Positions 24,886 through 35,484 of a DNA stretch of 42,940 bases are shown here, piece after piece. A program made the translations under genes and the position numbers. The number at the start of each line of letters is the position of its first letter. Position 1 is the first letter of the stretch. The notes under the pieces are model-generated. The model saw only the letters and a program-made list of their open reading frames with translations, ran no database searches and had not been told where the DNA came from. The stretch comes from Candidatus Sulfotelmatobacter sp. Lineage in GTDB: Bacteria > Acidobacteriota > Terriglobia > Terriglobales > Acidobacteriaceae. The stretch spans positions 1 through 42,940 of the forward strand of contig JADGNP010000003.1 of assembly GCA_017883425.1 (NCBI GenBank). The letters run 5' to 3'.

Positions 24886-24937
24886 AGCTGGTCGGAACCG
24901 GCAACCTGAGACCGAATTTCAGCTCAAGTCCGGTCCT

Positions 24938-25840
24938 TTAATCGTCCGTCTTTTTCATTTGCGTGGCGAACTGACGCAATAGAGCGACAAACGCAGTGGA
25001 GGCCACCGAGAGCGTTCGGTCGCGCCGGTAGGCAAGTCCCAGTTCGCGGTACAGCACCGCGTCCTCGAGATCAATCAGTTTGACTCGCCCGGCATCCACT
25101 TCATCGCGGGCGAAGGACGCGCTGATGAGCGACACGCCCAGATCCGCCGCCACGAAGCTCTTGATCATGCCGATGCTGGGCAGTTCCATTCGCACCTGCA
25201 GTTCGGCGGCGTGGGGCCGAAACAGCTTATCCAACAGCCGTCGCGTATGTCCCGTCTTCGGAAGCAGCAGAGGATGTTTGACGATCTCGCTGACCGGCAC
25301 CACCTTGAATTTCGCCAGCGGATTCTTGGGGCTCACCATCAACATCAGCTTGTCGCGGAAGATCGGATAGATCTTCAAACTCGGAGATTGGATGGGTAAA
25401 GTCAATATGCCCACCTCCACCTGCCCGTTTTCCAGCTTTTCCACGATTTTGTAGGTGAAGTTCCGGTAGATGCTGATCTGCACCGGGGGATAGCGGCGGC
25501 AATATTCGCCGAAAACCTCGGGCAGAACATACAAACAGGTGGCCTCGTTGGCGCCCACCCGCAGCGTGCCACGCGGGGTGCCGCTGTGGTCGGCGACCGC
25601 CATTAACGATTCGTCCCGCAGACTCTTCAGGCGCTCGGCGTATTCGAAAAACACCTGGCCGGCGGGGGTAAGTTTCACCGTTTTGCCCGAGCGGTCGAGC
25701 AGCCGGTCACCGTATTCCTGCTCCAGTTGACGGATTTGCGCGCTGACCGCCGACTGCGACCGAAAAACCTTCTCCCCGGCGCGCGAAAAGCTACCCTGCC
25801 TGGCAACTTCCAGGAACGTGATGAGCTGATCAAAGTCCAT
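24938..25840 (-). CDS. LysR-family transcriptional regulator
   Basis: A 300-residue regulator of normal length. Residues 1-60 form the winged helix-turn-helix (FLEVARQGSFSRAGEKVFRS with QSAVSAQIRQLEQE), followed by a linker helix and a type-2 periplasmic-binding-like effector domain from about residue 90 (GTLRVGANEATCLYVLPEVF). It is divergent from gltBD across 251 bp, the layout of Bacillus gltC-gltAB, and convergent with the sulfur operon. A two-part motif in its upstream region recurs before the Cys leader promoter, so it may control both, in a CysB/CysL-like or GltC-like role. Which effector it senses (O-acetylserine, 2-oxoglutarate or other) cannot be read from the sequence. Confidence 0.93.
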   Translation of the reverse strand: MDFDQLITFLEVARQGSFSRAGEKVFRSQSAVSAQIRQLEQEYGDRLLDRSGKTVKLTPAGQVFFEYAERLKSLRDESLMAVADHSGTPRGTLRVGANEATCLYVLPEVFGEYCRRYPPVQISIYRNFTYKIVEKLENGQVEVGILTLPIQSPSLKIYPIFRDKLMLMVSPKNPLAKFKVVPVSEIVKHPLLLPKTGHTRRLLDKLFRPHAAELQVRMELPSIGMIKSFVAADLGVSLISASFARDEVDAGRVKLIDLEDAVLYRELGLAYRRDRTLSVASTAFVALLRQFATQMKKTDD

Positions 25841-25923
25841 GGTGGTTGAGCGAAATTATAGCGGACTCGTCGCGGTTTCGAGGTTTAATTACCGGGGACC
25901 CAACGCGTCGTGATACGCCCTGA

Positions 25924-25953
25924 AATTTGCATGGCTTGCATCGAAATTCTGCA
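25924..25953 (-). promoter_or_regulatory. Two-part candidate LysR operator between lysR and gltB
   Basis: On the minus strand TGCAGAATTT and CCATGCAAATT have TGCA cores 22 bp apart; the second half-site is an exact 11-bp match to the one at 20493-20503. Read on the plus strand the site looks like two direct repeats, GAAATTTGCAT and GAAATTCTGCAT, about two helical turns apart. It lies about 85-115 bp before the lysR start and 140-170 bp before gltB, fitting autoregulation and divergent control. Confidence 0.5.
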
Positions 25954-26091
25954 TTGTACTTTGCTGGCTACAAGCAGATATTAAAGAGCAACGTCTGTTC
26001 CTGGGCAGAAGTGTGCGACACTCCGTCGCCCTCGCAAGATACGCCCAAGAACGAGTGATTCGAAAGGAGTTCAGTCCACCGGACGGAGTCC

Positions 26092-29000
26092 ATGACGACG
26101 CGTCTAAACCCGAGAAATGGCTTGCCACCCGCCCAGGGTCTCTACGACCCCGCGCACGAGCACGACGCCTGCGGCATCGGCTTCGTCGCCAGCATCGGGG
26201 GCCATAAGAGCCACGATATCATCCGCAAGGGCATCCAGGTGTTGCTCAACCTGGCGCACCGTGGTGCCTGCGGCTGCGATCCTGAAACCGGCGACGGCGC
26301 GGGCGTCCTCATTCAGATTCCACACAAGTTCTTCGCGCGCGAATGTGACACGCTTGGCTTCGCGCTTCCCAAGCCGGGGACGTACGGCGTCGGCATGACG
26401 TTTCTGCCGGTGGAAAAGCACCAGCGGTTGCAGTGCGAAGGCATCCTCGAACGCATCGTCCGCGAAGAAGGCCTGACCTTACTCGGCTGGCGTGACACCC
26501 CAGTTTGTGCCTCCGCCATCGGCCGGGTGGCGCGCGCTTCGCAGCCCTACATCCAGCAGATTTTCGTGGGCTGCGCTCCAGGGATGGAGGAAGACGCGTT
26601 CGAGCGCAAGCTCTACGTCGTCCGCAAACGCGCGGAAAACGAAATTCGCGAGTCCGGCATCGAAGATGCGGGGATGTTCTACATCCCGTCGCTTTCCTGC
26701 CGCACAATCGTCTACAAAGGTTTGTTGCTCGCCTCGCAGATCACCAATTTCTACCGCGAACTCTCCGACCCCGACGCCGTCAGCGCGTTGTGCCTCGTGC
26801 ACCAGCGGTTTTCCACCAACACGTTCCCCAGTTGGCAGCGGGCGCATCCCTACCGCTACGTCGCGCACAACGGTGAGATCAACACGCTCCGTGGCAACGT
26901 CAACTGGATGCAGGCCCGCCAGTCGCTGTTGCAGTCCCCGCTCTTCGGCGAGGATATGAAGAAGCTGCATCCCATCATCGCTCCCGACGGCAGCGACTCG
27001 GCGAACTTCGATAATGCTGTGGAGTTGCTCCTCCAGTCAGGGCGCAGCCTGCCGCACGTCATGGCCATGCTGATTCCCGAAGCCTGGTCGGGTAATCCGC
27101 ACATGAAGCCGGAGAAGCGCGCCTTCTACGAGTACCACGCCTGTCTGATGGAACCTTGGGACGGCCCGGCCGCCATCGCTTTCACCGACGGACGCGTGAT
27201 CGGAGCGACGCTCGACCGCAACGGCCTTCGCCCCGGACGATACGTCGTGACTCACGACGATCTGGTCGTCATGGCCTCGGAAGCGGGAGTGCTCGACATC
27301 GCGCCCGAGCAGGTCAAGAGAAAAGGCCGGTTGCAGCCAGGAAAGATGTTCCTGGTCGATATGATCGAAGGCCGCATCGTCTCCGACAAAGAGATTAAGC
27401 AGAAACTCGCGTCGCGGCAGCCCTACGCACAGTGGTTGAAAGAGAATCAGATCACGATCGATCAGTTACCCGAGCCCTCGCGCATGCACTACCCGGATGC
27501 CGAGACCCTGCTCCGCCGCCAGCGAGCCTTCGGTTACAGCGATGAAGATCTGAGGATGATTCTGGGCCCGATGGCGTCGCGGGGCGAAGAGCCGATTGGT
27601 TCGATGGGCACCGACACGCCGCTGGCCTGTCTCTCCGACAAGCCGCAGTCGTTGTTTAACTACTTCAAGCAACTCTTTGCGCAGGTGACCAATCCTCCTA
27701 TCGATCCCATCCGCGAAGAAATGGTGATGTCGCTCATCAGTTACATCGGAAGTGAGCGCAACATCCTGGAGGAAGCGCCCGAGAACTGTCACATGCTGAA
27801 GCTGGCGCATCCGCTGCTCTCGAATCGCGAACTGGAGAAGCTGCGCCGTGTCTCGAATCGCGACTTGCTGGCAACCACGCTGCCTGCTCTGTTCCGTGCC
27901 AGCGACGGCGAGGCTGGACTCAAGCGGGCACTCGACGAACTGTGCCAGCGAGCCTCACGGGCGGTGAAGGCCGGATACTCTCTGCTCATTCTTTCCGATC
28001 GCGGGGTGGACAAAGACTACGCTCCTATCCCGTGCCTGCTCGCGCTGGCCGCGGTACACAACCTGCTGGTGCGGGAAGAAACGCGAACGCAGGTTGCCCT
28101 GATCACCGAATCCGGCGAGCCCCGCGAAGTAATGCACTTTGCCTTGCTCAGCGGCTACGGGGCCAGCGCAATTAATCCGTACCTGGCGCTCGAGAGCGTT
28201 GAAAACCTGGTCTGGCGCGGCGAGTTGGGAGATGGCATCACGCCGGAACTTGCGGTGAAGCACTTCATGAAGGCGATCAAGAAGGGGCTGCTGAAGACCT
28301 TCTCGAAGATGGGCATCTCCACTCTGCAAAGTTATCAGGGAGCGCAGGTTTTCGAAGCCATCGGATTGAACAAAGAGTTGATCGACGCGTATTTTGCCGG
28401 CACCACCTCGCGCCTTGAGGGAATTGGACTGTCTGTTCTCGCCACCGAGGCCCAACTGAAACACGAATACGCCTTCCGTCCGCTGACCGAGTTCGAAACT
28501 GAGCTAGCCGTCGGCGGCAGTTATCACCAGCGCGTGAACGGCGAATATCACCTGCTCAATCCGCAGACCATCAGCAAGCTGCAACAAGCGGTGCGTCAGG
28601 GCAGTTTCAAAACATTTCAGGAATACACCGACCTTATCGACAACCAGAGCGCCAACCTGTGCACCCTGCGCGGCCTGATGAAGTTGAAGAAGAGCGATAC
28701 GCCGGTTCCGATTGAGGAAGTCGAGCCCGCTAAAGAAATTGTGAAGCGCTTTACCACCGGCGCCATGTCGTTCGGATCCATCAGCAAGGAAGCCCACGAA
28801 ACTCTTGCCATCGCCATGAACCGCATCGGCGGCAAGTCCAACACGGGCGAGGGTGGAGAGGATGAGGAGCGGTTCAAGCCCGACGCCAGCGGCGATTTGC
28901 GGCGAAGTGCGGTCAAGCAAGTGGCCTCGGCGCGGTTCGGCGTGACCGCGAACTATCTGGTGAACGCGGATGAGTTGCAGATCAAGATGGCGCAAGGCGC

Positions 29001-30684
29001 GAAGCCGGGCGAGGGCGGCCAACTCCCCGGCCACAAGGTCGACGACGTGATCGCCCGCTTGCGGCACTCCATCCCCGGTGTCGGGCTGATCTCGCCGCCA
29101 CCGCATCACGACATCTATTCGATCGAAGACCTCGCGCAACTGATTTACGACCTGAAAAACGTGAACCCGCAAGCTCGCATCGCCGTGAAGCTGGTTGCGG
29201 AAGTCGGGGTCGGCACAGTTGCGGCGGGCGTGGCCAAAGCTCACGCCGATGTGGTTCTGATCAGCGGCGACACCGGCGGCACCGGCGCGTCCCCGTTGAG
29301 TTCCATCAAACACGCAGGCGTTCCGTGGGAATTGGGCTTGGCGGAAACGCAGCAGGTCCTGCTGTTGAACGATCTGCGCAGCCGCATCCGGGTGCAAACC
29401 GACGGCAAACTGCAGACCGGCCGCGATGTGGCCATTGCAGCCCTGTTGGGCGCCGAAGAATTTGGTTTCGCCACGACGCCCTTGATCGCGATGGGTTGCA
29501 TTATGATGCGCAAGTGCCATCTCAACACTTGCTCGGTGGGCATCGCCACGCAAGACCCCGTGCTGCGCAAGCAGTTCAAAGGCCAGCCCGAGCACGTGAT
29601 CAATTTCTTTTTCTTCATCGCGGAACAGCTTCGCCAGTACATGGCGGAACTGGGATTCCGCACGGTGGATGAGATGGTCGGGCGCGTCGACATGCTCGAC
29701 GTTGAACCCGCCGTTGATCACTGGAAAGCCCGCGGTTTGGATTTCTCGGCGATCCTCTACAATCCGCCCGTTCCCTCGCGCGTGGCGCGCCGTTGCGTGC
29801 ACAGCCAGGATCACGGCCTGGACCACGCACTTGACCATCAACTAGTCGAGCAATCCCTGGATGCTTTGCTGAGCCTGAGAAATGTTGAAATCAATTTGCC
29901 CGTGCGCAACGTGCATCGCTCGGTCGGCACAATATTGAGTGGAGAAATCGCGCGCCGCTACGGCTCGGCCGGGCTGCCTGACGACACAATTCGCATCCAT
30001 CTCACGGGTTCTGCGGGCCAAAGCCTCGGTGCGTTCCTCGCCAAGGGAGTCACACTCACGCTCGAAGGCGACGCCAACGACTATGTGGGCAAGGGGCTCT
30101 CCGGCGGTCGGCTCATCGTGTATCCGCCGCGCGGTTCCAGCTTCGCTCCCGAAGAAAACATCCTGATTGGGAACGTGGTCCTGTACGGCGCGACCAGCGG
30201 AGAGGTGTTCTTCAACGGAGTCGCGGGCGAGCGCTTTGCCGTGCGCAATTCCGGGGCAACTGCGGTTGTCGAGGGCGTCGGCGATCACGGGTGCGAATAC
30301 ATGACGAACGGGTTGGTGCTGGTGCTCGGCTCCTGCGGCAGGAATTTCGCGGCTGGCATGAGCGGCGGCGTCGCCTACGTTTTTGATGAGCGCATGGATT
30401 TTACGGAGAAACGCTGCAACCTCGACTCCGTCGACCTCGAGCCGTTGCTCGACGGTCAAGATGTGCAGATTGTCCGCGATCTCGTAACGCGCCACCTGGA
30501 TCTGACCGGCAGCCGCCGCGCCAAGTGGATTCTGGACAACTGGCAAGATCTGGTCTCGCGCTTCATCAAAGTCTTCCCGCACGAATTCAAGCGCGTGCTG
30601 GGGGTGGCCCGGAGCGAGCAGGCCTACATCCCAAGCCAGCCCGTCTCTGTTCTGGTGGACGTCGAGCAGGTGCAACATGGGTAA
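26092..30684 (+). CDS. gltB: Glutamate synthase, large (alpha) subunit
   Basis: At 1530 residues this is full length. Cys27 in [14 protein letters not shown] is the N-terminal nucleophile of the class-II amidotransferase domain, exposed after removal of a short propeptide. Central and FMN-binding synthase domains follow ([38 protein letters not shown]), then the 3Fe-4S ligands in [17 protein letters not shown] and the C-terminal GXGXG beta-helix ([17 protein letters not shown]). It splits glutamine and uses the ammonia to aminate 2-oxoglutarate, giving glutamate in the cytoplasm. GGAG precedes the ATG. Its end overlaps gltD by 8 bp. Divergent from lysR. Confidence 0.98.
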   Translation: MTTRLNPRNGLPPAQGLYDPAHEHDACGIGFVASIGGHKSHDIIRKGIQVLLNLAHRGACGCDPETGDGAGVLIQIPHKFFARECDTLGFALPKPGTYGVGMTFLPVEKHQRLQCEGILERIVREEGLTLLGWRDTPVCASAIGRVARASQPYIQQIFVGCAPGMEEDAFERKLYVVRKRAENEIRESGIEDAGMFYIPSLSCRTIVYKGLLLASQITNFYRELSDPDAVSALCLVHQRFSTNTFPSWQRAHPYRYVAHNGEINTLRGNVNWMQARQSLLQSPLFGEDMKKLHPIIAPDGSDSANFDNAVELLLQSGRSLPHVMAMLIPEAWSGNPHMKPEKRAFYEYHACLMEPWDGPAAIAFTDGRVIGATLDRNGLRPGRYVVTHDDLVVMASEAGVLDIAPEQVKRKGRLQPGKMFLVDMIEGRIVSDKEIKQKLASRQPYAQWLKENQITIDQLPEPSRMHYPDAETLLRRQRAFGYSDEDLRMILGPMASRGEEPIGSMGTDTPLACLSDKPQSLFNYFKQLFAQVTNPPIDPIREEMVMSLISYIGSERNILEEAPENCHMLKLAHPLLSNRELEKLRRVSNRDLLATTLPALFRASDGEAGLKRALDELCQRASRAVKAGYSLLILSDRGVDKDYAPIPCLLALAAVHNLLVREETRTQVALITESGEPREVMHFALLSGYGASAINPYLALESVENLVWRGELGDGITPELAVKHFMKAIKKGLLKTFSKMGISTLQSYQGAQVFEAIGLNKELIDAYFAGTTSRLEGIGLSVLATEAQLKHEYAFRPLTEFETELAVGGSYHQRVNGEYHLLNPQTISKLQQAVRQGSFKTFQEYTDLIDNQSANLCTLRGLMKLKKSDTPVPIEEVEPAKEIVKRFTTGAMSFGSISKEAHETLAIAMNRIGGKSNTGEGGEDEERFKPDASGDLRRSAVKQVASARFGVTANYLVNADELQIKMAQGAKPGEGGQLPGHKVDDVIARLRHSIPGVGLISPPPHHDIYSIEDLAQLIYDLKNVNPQARIAVKLVAEVGVGTVAAGVAKAHADVVLISGDTGGTGASPLSSIKHAGVPWELGLAETQQVLLLNDLRSRIRVQTDGKLQTGRDVAIAALLGAEEFGFATTPLIAMGCIMMRKCHLNTCSVGIATQDPVLRKQFKGQPEHVINFFFFIAEQLRQYMAELGFRTVDEMVGRVDMLDVEPAVDHWKARGLDFSAILYNPPVPSRVARRCVHSQDHGLDHALDHQLVEQSLDALLSLRNVEINLPVRNVHRSVGTILSGEIARRYGSAGLPDDTIRIHLTGSAGQSLGAFLAKGVTLTLEGDANDYVGKGLSGGRLIVYPPRGSSFAPEENILIGNVVLYGATSGEVFFNGVAGERFAVRNSGATAVVEGVGDHGCEYMTNGLVLVLGSCGRNFAAGMSGGVAYVFDERMDFTEKRCNLDSVDLEPLLDGQDVQIVRDLVTRHLDLTGSRRAKWILDNWQDLVSRFIKVFPHEFKRVLGVARSEQAYIPSQPVSVLVDVEQVQHG

Positions 30685-32137
30685 GACCACCGGCTTCATG
30701 GATTACTCGCGGGAACTGGCTCCCCGCCGGCCTGTCGCCGAGAGGGTCAACGACTGGTTCGAGATCTACCAGGATTTCCCGGAAGAAAAGCTTCGCAAGC
30801 AGGGTGCACGCTGCATGGATTGCGGCGTGCCCTTCTGCCAAACCGGATGCCCCGTCAACAATCTCATCCCCGACTGGAACGATCTCGTCTATCGCGGGCG
30901 CTGGCAAGACGCAGTGCGCCAGTTGCACGCCACCAACAATTTCCCCGAGTTTACCGGCCGAATCTGTCCCGCTCCGTGCGAAGCCTCGTGCGTTCTGGGC
31001 ATCAACCAGCCTCCGGTCACGATCAAGCAAAATGAAAAGAACATCGTGGAGCGCGGCTTCTTGGAAGGCTGGATCCACCCGGAGCCCGCGAAAGTTCGCA
31101 CTGGAAAGAAAGTGGCCGTCGTCGGTTCGGGTCCGGCGGGACTGGCTTCGGCGCAACAGTTGTGTCGCGCGGGCCATTCGGTCGTCGTCTACGAAAAAGC
31201 AGACCGTATCGGAGGATTGCTCCGCTACGGCATCCCCGAGTTCAAGCTGGAAAAGCATATCATCGATCGCCGCCTCGAGCAGATGTCCGCCGAGGGCGTG
31301 AAGTTCGTTACCAATGCTGAGGTCGGCAAGAACGTACAGGTCGAAGATCTGCGTCGTGACTTCGATGCCATTGTGCTGGCGGGCGGCTCCGAGCATCCGC
31401 GTGACTTGGAAGTCCCCGGACGTGAGCTGAAGGGAATTCACTACGCGATGGAGTTCCTCCCGCAGCAGAACAAGCGTTGCCTGGGCGACACGCTCGATCC
31501 CGCTGCCGAAATTCTGGCGACCGGCAAGCGCGTGGTCATCATCGGAGGCGGCGACACCGGCGCCGACTGCCTGGGCACGTGCCACCGCCAGAAGCCGCTT
31601 TCGGTTCACCAATTTGAAATCATGCCCAAGCCGCCCGACGAGCGTTCGCCGCAGACGCCGTGGCCGCTGTGGCCGATGCAACTGCGTACCGAGGCGGCCC
31701 ACGAAGAAGGCGGCATCCGCGACTGGAGTATTGCTACCGCAAAGTTTACTGGCGACCAGAACGGTAACGTCCAGCAACTTCATGCCGTGCGCGTTGGCCC
31801 TGCTCCCAAGTTCGAGCCCATCGTGGGCACCGAGTTCACCATGGAAGCCGACTTGGTCCTGATTGCCATGGGTTTCCTCGGCCCCGTGCGCACTGGCATG
31901 ATCGAGCAGTTGGGAGTTCAACTCGACAATCGCGGCAACGTGGCGACGGACCCGAGCTACATGTCGTCGGTCCCGGGCGTGTTCGCTGCCGGCGACATGC
32001 GCCGCGGCCAATCGCTCGTGGTATGGGCGATCTCCGAGGGCCGCAAAGCCGCGGCTTGTGTCGACGCCTACCTGAAGGCGCTTGCGCTCCGCCCGGTTGT
32101 TCCTCTGGCTTCCACCGCGCAACAAATCGCCTCGTGA
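30677..32137 (+). CDS. gltD: Glutamate synthase, small (beta) subunit
   Basis: A 486-residue flavoprotein of the usual length. N-terminal Cys motifs for two 4Fe-4S clusters are present ([14 protein letters not shown] and CPAPCEASC), then the FAD-binding [13 protein letters not shown], a second dinucleotide fold for NAD(P)H ([15 protein letters not shown]), and the C-terminal FAD motif ([19 protein letters not shown]). It passes electrons from NADPH through its clusters to the large subunit. The start codon overlaps the gltB stop, the standard coupling that secures 1:1 synthesis. Confidence 0.98.
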   Translation: MGKTTGFMDYSRELAPRRPVAERVNDWFEIYQDFPEEKLRKQGARCMDCGVPFCQTGCPVNNLIPDWNDLVYRGRWQDAVRQLHATNNFPEFTGRICPAPCEASCVLGINQPPVTIKQNEKNIVERGFLEGWIHPEPAKVRTGKKVAVVGSGPAGLASAQQLCRAGHSVVVYEKADRIGGLLRYGIPEFKLEKHIIDRRLEQMSAEGVKFVTNAEVGKNVQVEDLRRDFDAIVLAGGSEHPRDLEVPGRELKGIHYAMEFLPQQNKRCLGDTLDPAAEILATGKRVVIIGGGDTGADCLGTCHRQKPLSVHQFEIMPKPPDERSPQTPWPLWPMQLRTEAAHEEGGIRDWSIATAKFTGDQNGNVQQLHAVRVGPAPKFEPIVGTEFTMEADLVLIAMGFLGPVRTGMIEQLGVQLDNRGNVATDPSYMSSVPGVFAAGDMRRGQSLVVWAISEGRKAAACVDAYLKALALRPVVPLASTAQQIAS

Positions 32138-32278
32138 GCCCGAACCATCGTGGACCGACAGAAATGGGGCGCCTTCGTGCACCTTTGTGTCCTTCGTGGT
32201 TTATGAATTTGCAGGACCTCATGCCGACTCCAATCCAAGACGACACGGAAGATGCAGTAAGATGACTGCGCACCCGTC

Positions 32279-33487
32279 ATGATCCAACTTTCCGACATCC
32301 AGGCCGCTCTCGACAGAATTCGTGCGGACATCCGCGTCTCTCCCTGCACTCACTCGGAAACATTTTCCCGCCTGACCAACAATTCCATCTTTCTCAAGCT
32401 CGATAACCAGCAACGCACCGGCGCGTTCAAAGAGCGCGGTGCCCTGAACAAACTGCTCACGCTCAACCAGGACGAACGTGCCCGCGGCGTGATCGCCGCA
32501 TCCGCCGGCAATCATGCGCAAGGCGTCGCCTACCACGCGGGACGCCACCAGATCGAGGCGCGCATCGTCATGCCGCTCCCGACCCCACTCACCAAAGTTT
32601 CGGCGACTCGCGCCTACGGTGCCGAGGTTCTGCTGCACGGCACCAACTATGACGAGGCCTACGAAAAGGCCGTCGAACTCAGCGAGCAAGACCGCCTGAC
32701 TCTCATTCATGCCTTCGACGACGACGCAGTCATCGCAGGGCAGGGAACTCTCGGCCTTGAAATCCTGCAGCAACATCCTGACATCGAGGTTATCGTGGCG
32801 CCCATTGGAGGCGGAGGCCTGATCGGCGGGATCGCTTGCGCCGTCAAAGAAACCAATCCTGCGATACAGATCTTCGGAGTTCAACCCTCGCGGATTCCTT
32901 CCATGAAGGCCGCGGTGGCGGCAGGCAAGCCCGTCACCCTGACGTCCGCCAAGACGATCGCCGACGGAATCGCCGTGCGCCGCGCCGGAGAACGCACCCT
33001 TCCGCTCGTTCAAAAGTACGTAGACGACATTGTTACTGTGGAAGAAGAAGAAATCGCCAACGCGATTCTCTTGCTGCTGGAGCGCGAGAAGACGCTGGCC
33101 GAGGGAGCCGGAGCTGCCGCCATCGCCGCCGTTCTGAACCGCAAACTGCCTCTGCAGGGCAAACGAGTCGCGGTCCTCGTCTGCGGCGGCAATATCGATG
33201 TCACATTACTCTCGCGCATCATCGAGCGCGGTCTCGTGAAAGACGGACGCCTCGTCCGTTTGCGCGTTCACCTGCCCGACTATCCCGGCGCGCTGCACCG
33301 CCTTACCGGAATCCTGGCCGATCATCGCGCCAACATCGTCGAGACCGCCTATGACCGCGCCTACCACGGCGTCAATCTCGGTGATACCGCCATCGACATC
33401 ACCATGGAGACCCGCGGCCCCGATCACATTGCGGAGCTTCTGGCAGCTTTGGTGTCTGCCGGTTATACACACGAAAGAATTCTGTGA
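32279..33487 (+). CDS. ilvA: Threonine ammonia-lyase with C-terminal ACT domain
   Basis: 402 residues. The PLP lysine is in TGAFKERGA (Lys51); the phosphate-binding loop is PIGGGGLIGG, and SAGNHAQGVAYHA is conserved. The last ~75 residues (VRLRVHLPDYPGALHRLTGI) form one ACT domain, as in the ~400-residue form of the enzyme rather than the 514-residue E. coli IlvA. It converts threonine to 2-oxobutanoate and ammonia, the first step to isoleucine; the ACT domain suggests amino-acid feedback. A catabolic (tdcB-like) role is also possible. It lies 141 bp after gltD, so it may have its own promoter. That gap contains a CCTTTGTGTCCTTCGTGG stretch of the kind repeated in many genomes. Confidence 0.93.
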   Translation: MIQLSDIQAALDRIRADIRVSPCTHSETFSRLTNNSIFLKLDNQQRTGAFKERGALNKLLTLNQDERARGVIAASAGNHAQGVAYHAGRHQIEARIVMPLPTPLTKVSATRAYGAEVLLHGTNYDEAYEKAVELSEQDRLTLIHAFDDDAVIAGQGTLGLEILQQHPDIEVIVAPIGGGGLIGGIACAVKETNPAIQIFGVQPSRIPSMKAAVAAGKPVTLTSAKTIADGIAVRRAGERTLPLVQKYVDDIVTVEEEEIANAILLLLEREKTLAEGAGAAAIAAVLNRKLPLQGKRVAVLVCGGNIDVTLLSRIIERGLVKDGRLVRLRVHLPDYPGALHRLTGILADHRANIVETAYDRAYHGVNLGDTAIDITMETRGPDHIAELLAALVSAGYTHERIL

Positions 33488-33519
33488 TTAGGATTGGCCG
33501 ACCTGAGCCGATTCTGCAG

Positions 33520-33704
33520 TTAAGGTGCCGATGAGGTAAGAGTTGGCGTCCCGCCGCTACCGCCGCCACAGAGCAGGATGCAAAGCAAATGGCTTTCGCA
33601 TGAAGAACTGCCGCTCCAGTCTGCCCGGTCTGGCCGAGCAACGACACCGGAACGATCACCAACATCACCCAGCACAGAAAACAACGTAAGATAGAGACGC
33701 GCAT
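33520..33704 (-). pseudogene. Remnant of a FecR-like exported protein gene
   Basis: ATG 33704 starts a clean signal peptide and mature N-terminus (CFLCWVMLVIVPVSLLGQ, then TGAAVLHAK). This resembles the start of acidobacterial FecR-domain proteins, which continue with a conserved beta domain. Here that domain is absent. Shifting frame, the DNA runs into a hydrophobic, Gly-rich tail (LLCILLCGGGSGGTPTLTSS) and a stop at 33520. The simplest reading is a gene that lost its middle by deletion, leaving head and tail joined. Family assignment is from memory of similar N-termini, so confidence is modest. The remaining 200 bp up to 33909 show no gene. Confidence 0.35.
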
Positions 33705-33909
33705 CCCGAAGACCGATTTCCACAAACTCCCCAATGAAAGCGTGTCTGGGTGTGCCCATGTCGTCTATTAGCGCTCTGGGTGACCGGCCGATGGTTGGTT
33801 CGCTAGGGATCGCCGTTTCCCATTTTTGTAATACTTGTTGTTGTCTGGGTAAAACTTTGTAAATCATCGAGTTCCACCGCATCCGGCAAGGTAAATTAGA
33901 GTGGGGCGT

Positions 33910-35160
33910 ATGACAGCTAAGAAAGCAGCAATCGCGACGTTTGTCTTGTCGGTCATCAGCGTGTCCGGTACGGAGTTCCTGCCGGCGTGTTTCGCATCTG
34001 CCATGGGCCAGGCCCAGGACGCTGGCCAACCTGCCGTCGCCAGGCGTATCGGCGCCATCAAAGCGATCCATGGGAATGCCATCACACTGGCGCCGGATTC
34101 TGGTCCCGAAGTCGTGGTGACCGTACAGCCAAATGCGCGCCTCTTGCGCATTGCGCCCGGCGAAAAGGATCTCAAGAACGCGACGCCCGTCCAGTTGCAG
34201 GAGCTGCAGGTGGGTGACAGGGTCCGGGTACGCGGCCAGGCATCCGCCGACGGCACCTCGATCGCCGCCTTGGAGATCATCGTCATCGCGCATTCGGACC
34301 TCGAAGCGCGCCACGAGCAGGAGCGCCAGGACTGGCAGAAACGCGGCCTTGGCGGTCTGGTCAGCGCCGTCGACCCCGCCTCCGGCACGGTGACAATCTC
34401 GGTGACGAGTTTGGGAGGGAAGAAAGACATGGCCGTGCACACGGCGAAAAGCACGGTGTTTCGACGCTACGCTCCGGACTCGGTGAAGTTCGATGACGCC
34501 AAGCCCAGCAGTTTGCCGGAAATTCAGCCGGGCGATCAGCTCCGGGCGCGTGGAGACCGCAGCGCCGACGGTTCTGAGTTGACAGCGGAAGAAATCGTCA
34601 CTGGCACCTTCCGCAATGTCGCGGGTTTGATTAATTCCGTGGATGCAAGCGCCGGAACCGTCAGTGTTCAAGATTTGTTGAGCAAGAAAGCGGTGCAGGT
34701 GAAGATCACGCCTGACTCCCAGCTTCATAAACTGCCCCCCGAGATGGCGCAGCGTATCGCCATGCGGTTGAAAGGCGCCATGCCTCCAGGAACGCCGGGG
34801 GCTGCCGACTCTTCGAACTCCGGATCTGCCCCAGTCGCTGGCAATGGCCAGCAATCCGGCGCTCCCGCTGGCGGGATGACTCCGGGTGCCGGCGCCACGG
34901 GCGGAGGTATGCGTCAAGGCGGAGCGCCCGACCTCCAGCAGATGTTAAGCCGCATGCCCGCGGTTGCTCTCGCCGATCTGCAGAAAGGCGATGCCGTGCT
35001 GATTGTCACGACCCAGGGCACGGCAACAGGTGGTGGCACCGCGATCACGCTGCTCACTGGAGTGGAGCCGATTCTTCAGGCCGCTCCCAACGGCAGCCAG
35101 GCCATGATGTTGGCGCCCTGGAGTTTAGAGGGCGCGCCCGGCGGCGACGCAGCTCCATAG
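33910..35160 (+). CDS. DUF5666-type repeat exported protein
   Basis: ATG 33910 is preferred to the track's GTG 33901. The 416-residue protein has a signal peptide (AAIATFVLSVISVSGTEFLP; cleavage probably after the ASAMGQAQ region). Three OB-like repeats follow, each with the pattern G-x-I/V-x-x-V/I-x-x-x-x-GTVTI and a GD-x-VR-x-RG motif: IGAIKAIHGNAITLAPD, GGLVSAVDPASGTVTISV and AGLINSVDASAGTVSVQD; VGDRVRVRG and PGDQLRARG. This matches DUF5666-like domains, of unknown function. The C-terminal third is Gly/Ala/Met-rich low complexity, then a last strand block. It precedes a TonB receptor by 325 bp, on the same strand. Confidence 0.8.
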   Translation: MTAKKAAIATFVLSVISVSGTEFLPACFASAMGQAQDAGQPAVARRIGAIKAIHGNAITLAPDSGPEVVVTVQPNARLLRIAPGEKDLKNATPVQLQELQVGDRVRVRGQASADGTSIAALEIIVIAHSDLEARHEQERQDWQKRGLGGLVSAVDPASGTVTISVTSLGGKKDMAVHTAKSTVFRRYAPDSVKFDDAKPSSLPEIQPGDQLRARGDRSADGSELTAEEIVTGTFRNVAGLINSVDASAGTVSVQDLLSKKAVQVKITPDSQLHKLPPEMAQRIAMRLKGAMPPGTPGAADSSNSGSAPVAGNGQQSGAPAGGMTPGAGATGGGMRQGGAPDLQQMLSRMPAVALADLQKGDAVLIVTTQGTATGGGTAITLLTGVEPILQAAPNGSQAMMLAPWSLEGAPGGDAAP

Positions 35161-35286
35161 CTGTGCCTGTCTCGAAAAGAACTGTTCCTGAAGATTCGTG
35201 TCGAGGTTTGCGTCTGAGGACTCGTATCTGAGATTCGTATTAGGCTATGCCTTCAGAGGTTGCGGAAGAAATGTATGCATCACCGT

Positions 35287-35436
35287 GGAAGAGCGGCCCT
35301 TCCAGGGCCGCGTAAGGCGCGTGGAATCAGCGCGGGCTTCAGCCCCTGGGGTCGCTCTTCCTCAGCAGAATGCGTTTCTGCGCAGCCTCTTCAGGCATAC
35401 CGCAAGTGCCGGATTGCCAATCGCGCCTTCAGGCGC
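35287..35436. repeat. Cluster of short palindromic hairpins (REP-like)
   Basis: An outer 9-bp inverted repeat (GGAAGAGCG at 35287, CGCTCTTCC at 35353) encloses GCGGCCCT-TCC-AGGGCCGC and GGGCT-TC-AGCCC. Beyond it come CAGAA-TGCGT-TTCTG (35366) and GCGCCT-TC-AGGCGC (35423). A 21-bp block at 35334-35354 recurs in inverted orientation at 41429-41449 with two mismatches. The cluster fills most of the 324-bp spacer before the TonB receptor gene and contains no ORF of its own. Confidence 0.75.
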
Positions 35437-35484
35437 TGCGATTCGAGCGCGGAGCTTTTTAAACTCGTGAGAAATGGGAAGAAA

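Noticed and set aside
26069-26091. GTTCAGTCCACCGGACGGA just before gltB, reminiscent of the glutamine riboswitch core (GTTCA...GGACGGA)
   Set aside because: The third conserved segment (CGAAGGAACG) is missing and the gltB coding sequence begins at once, so the three-way junction cannot form.
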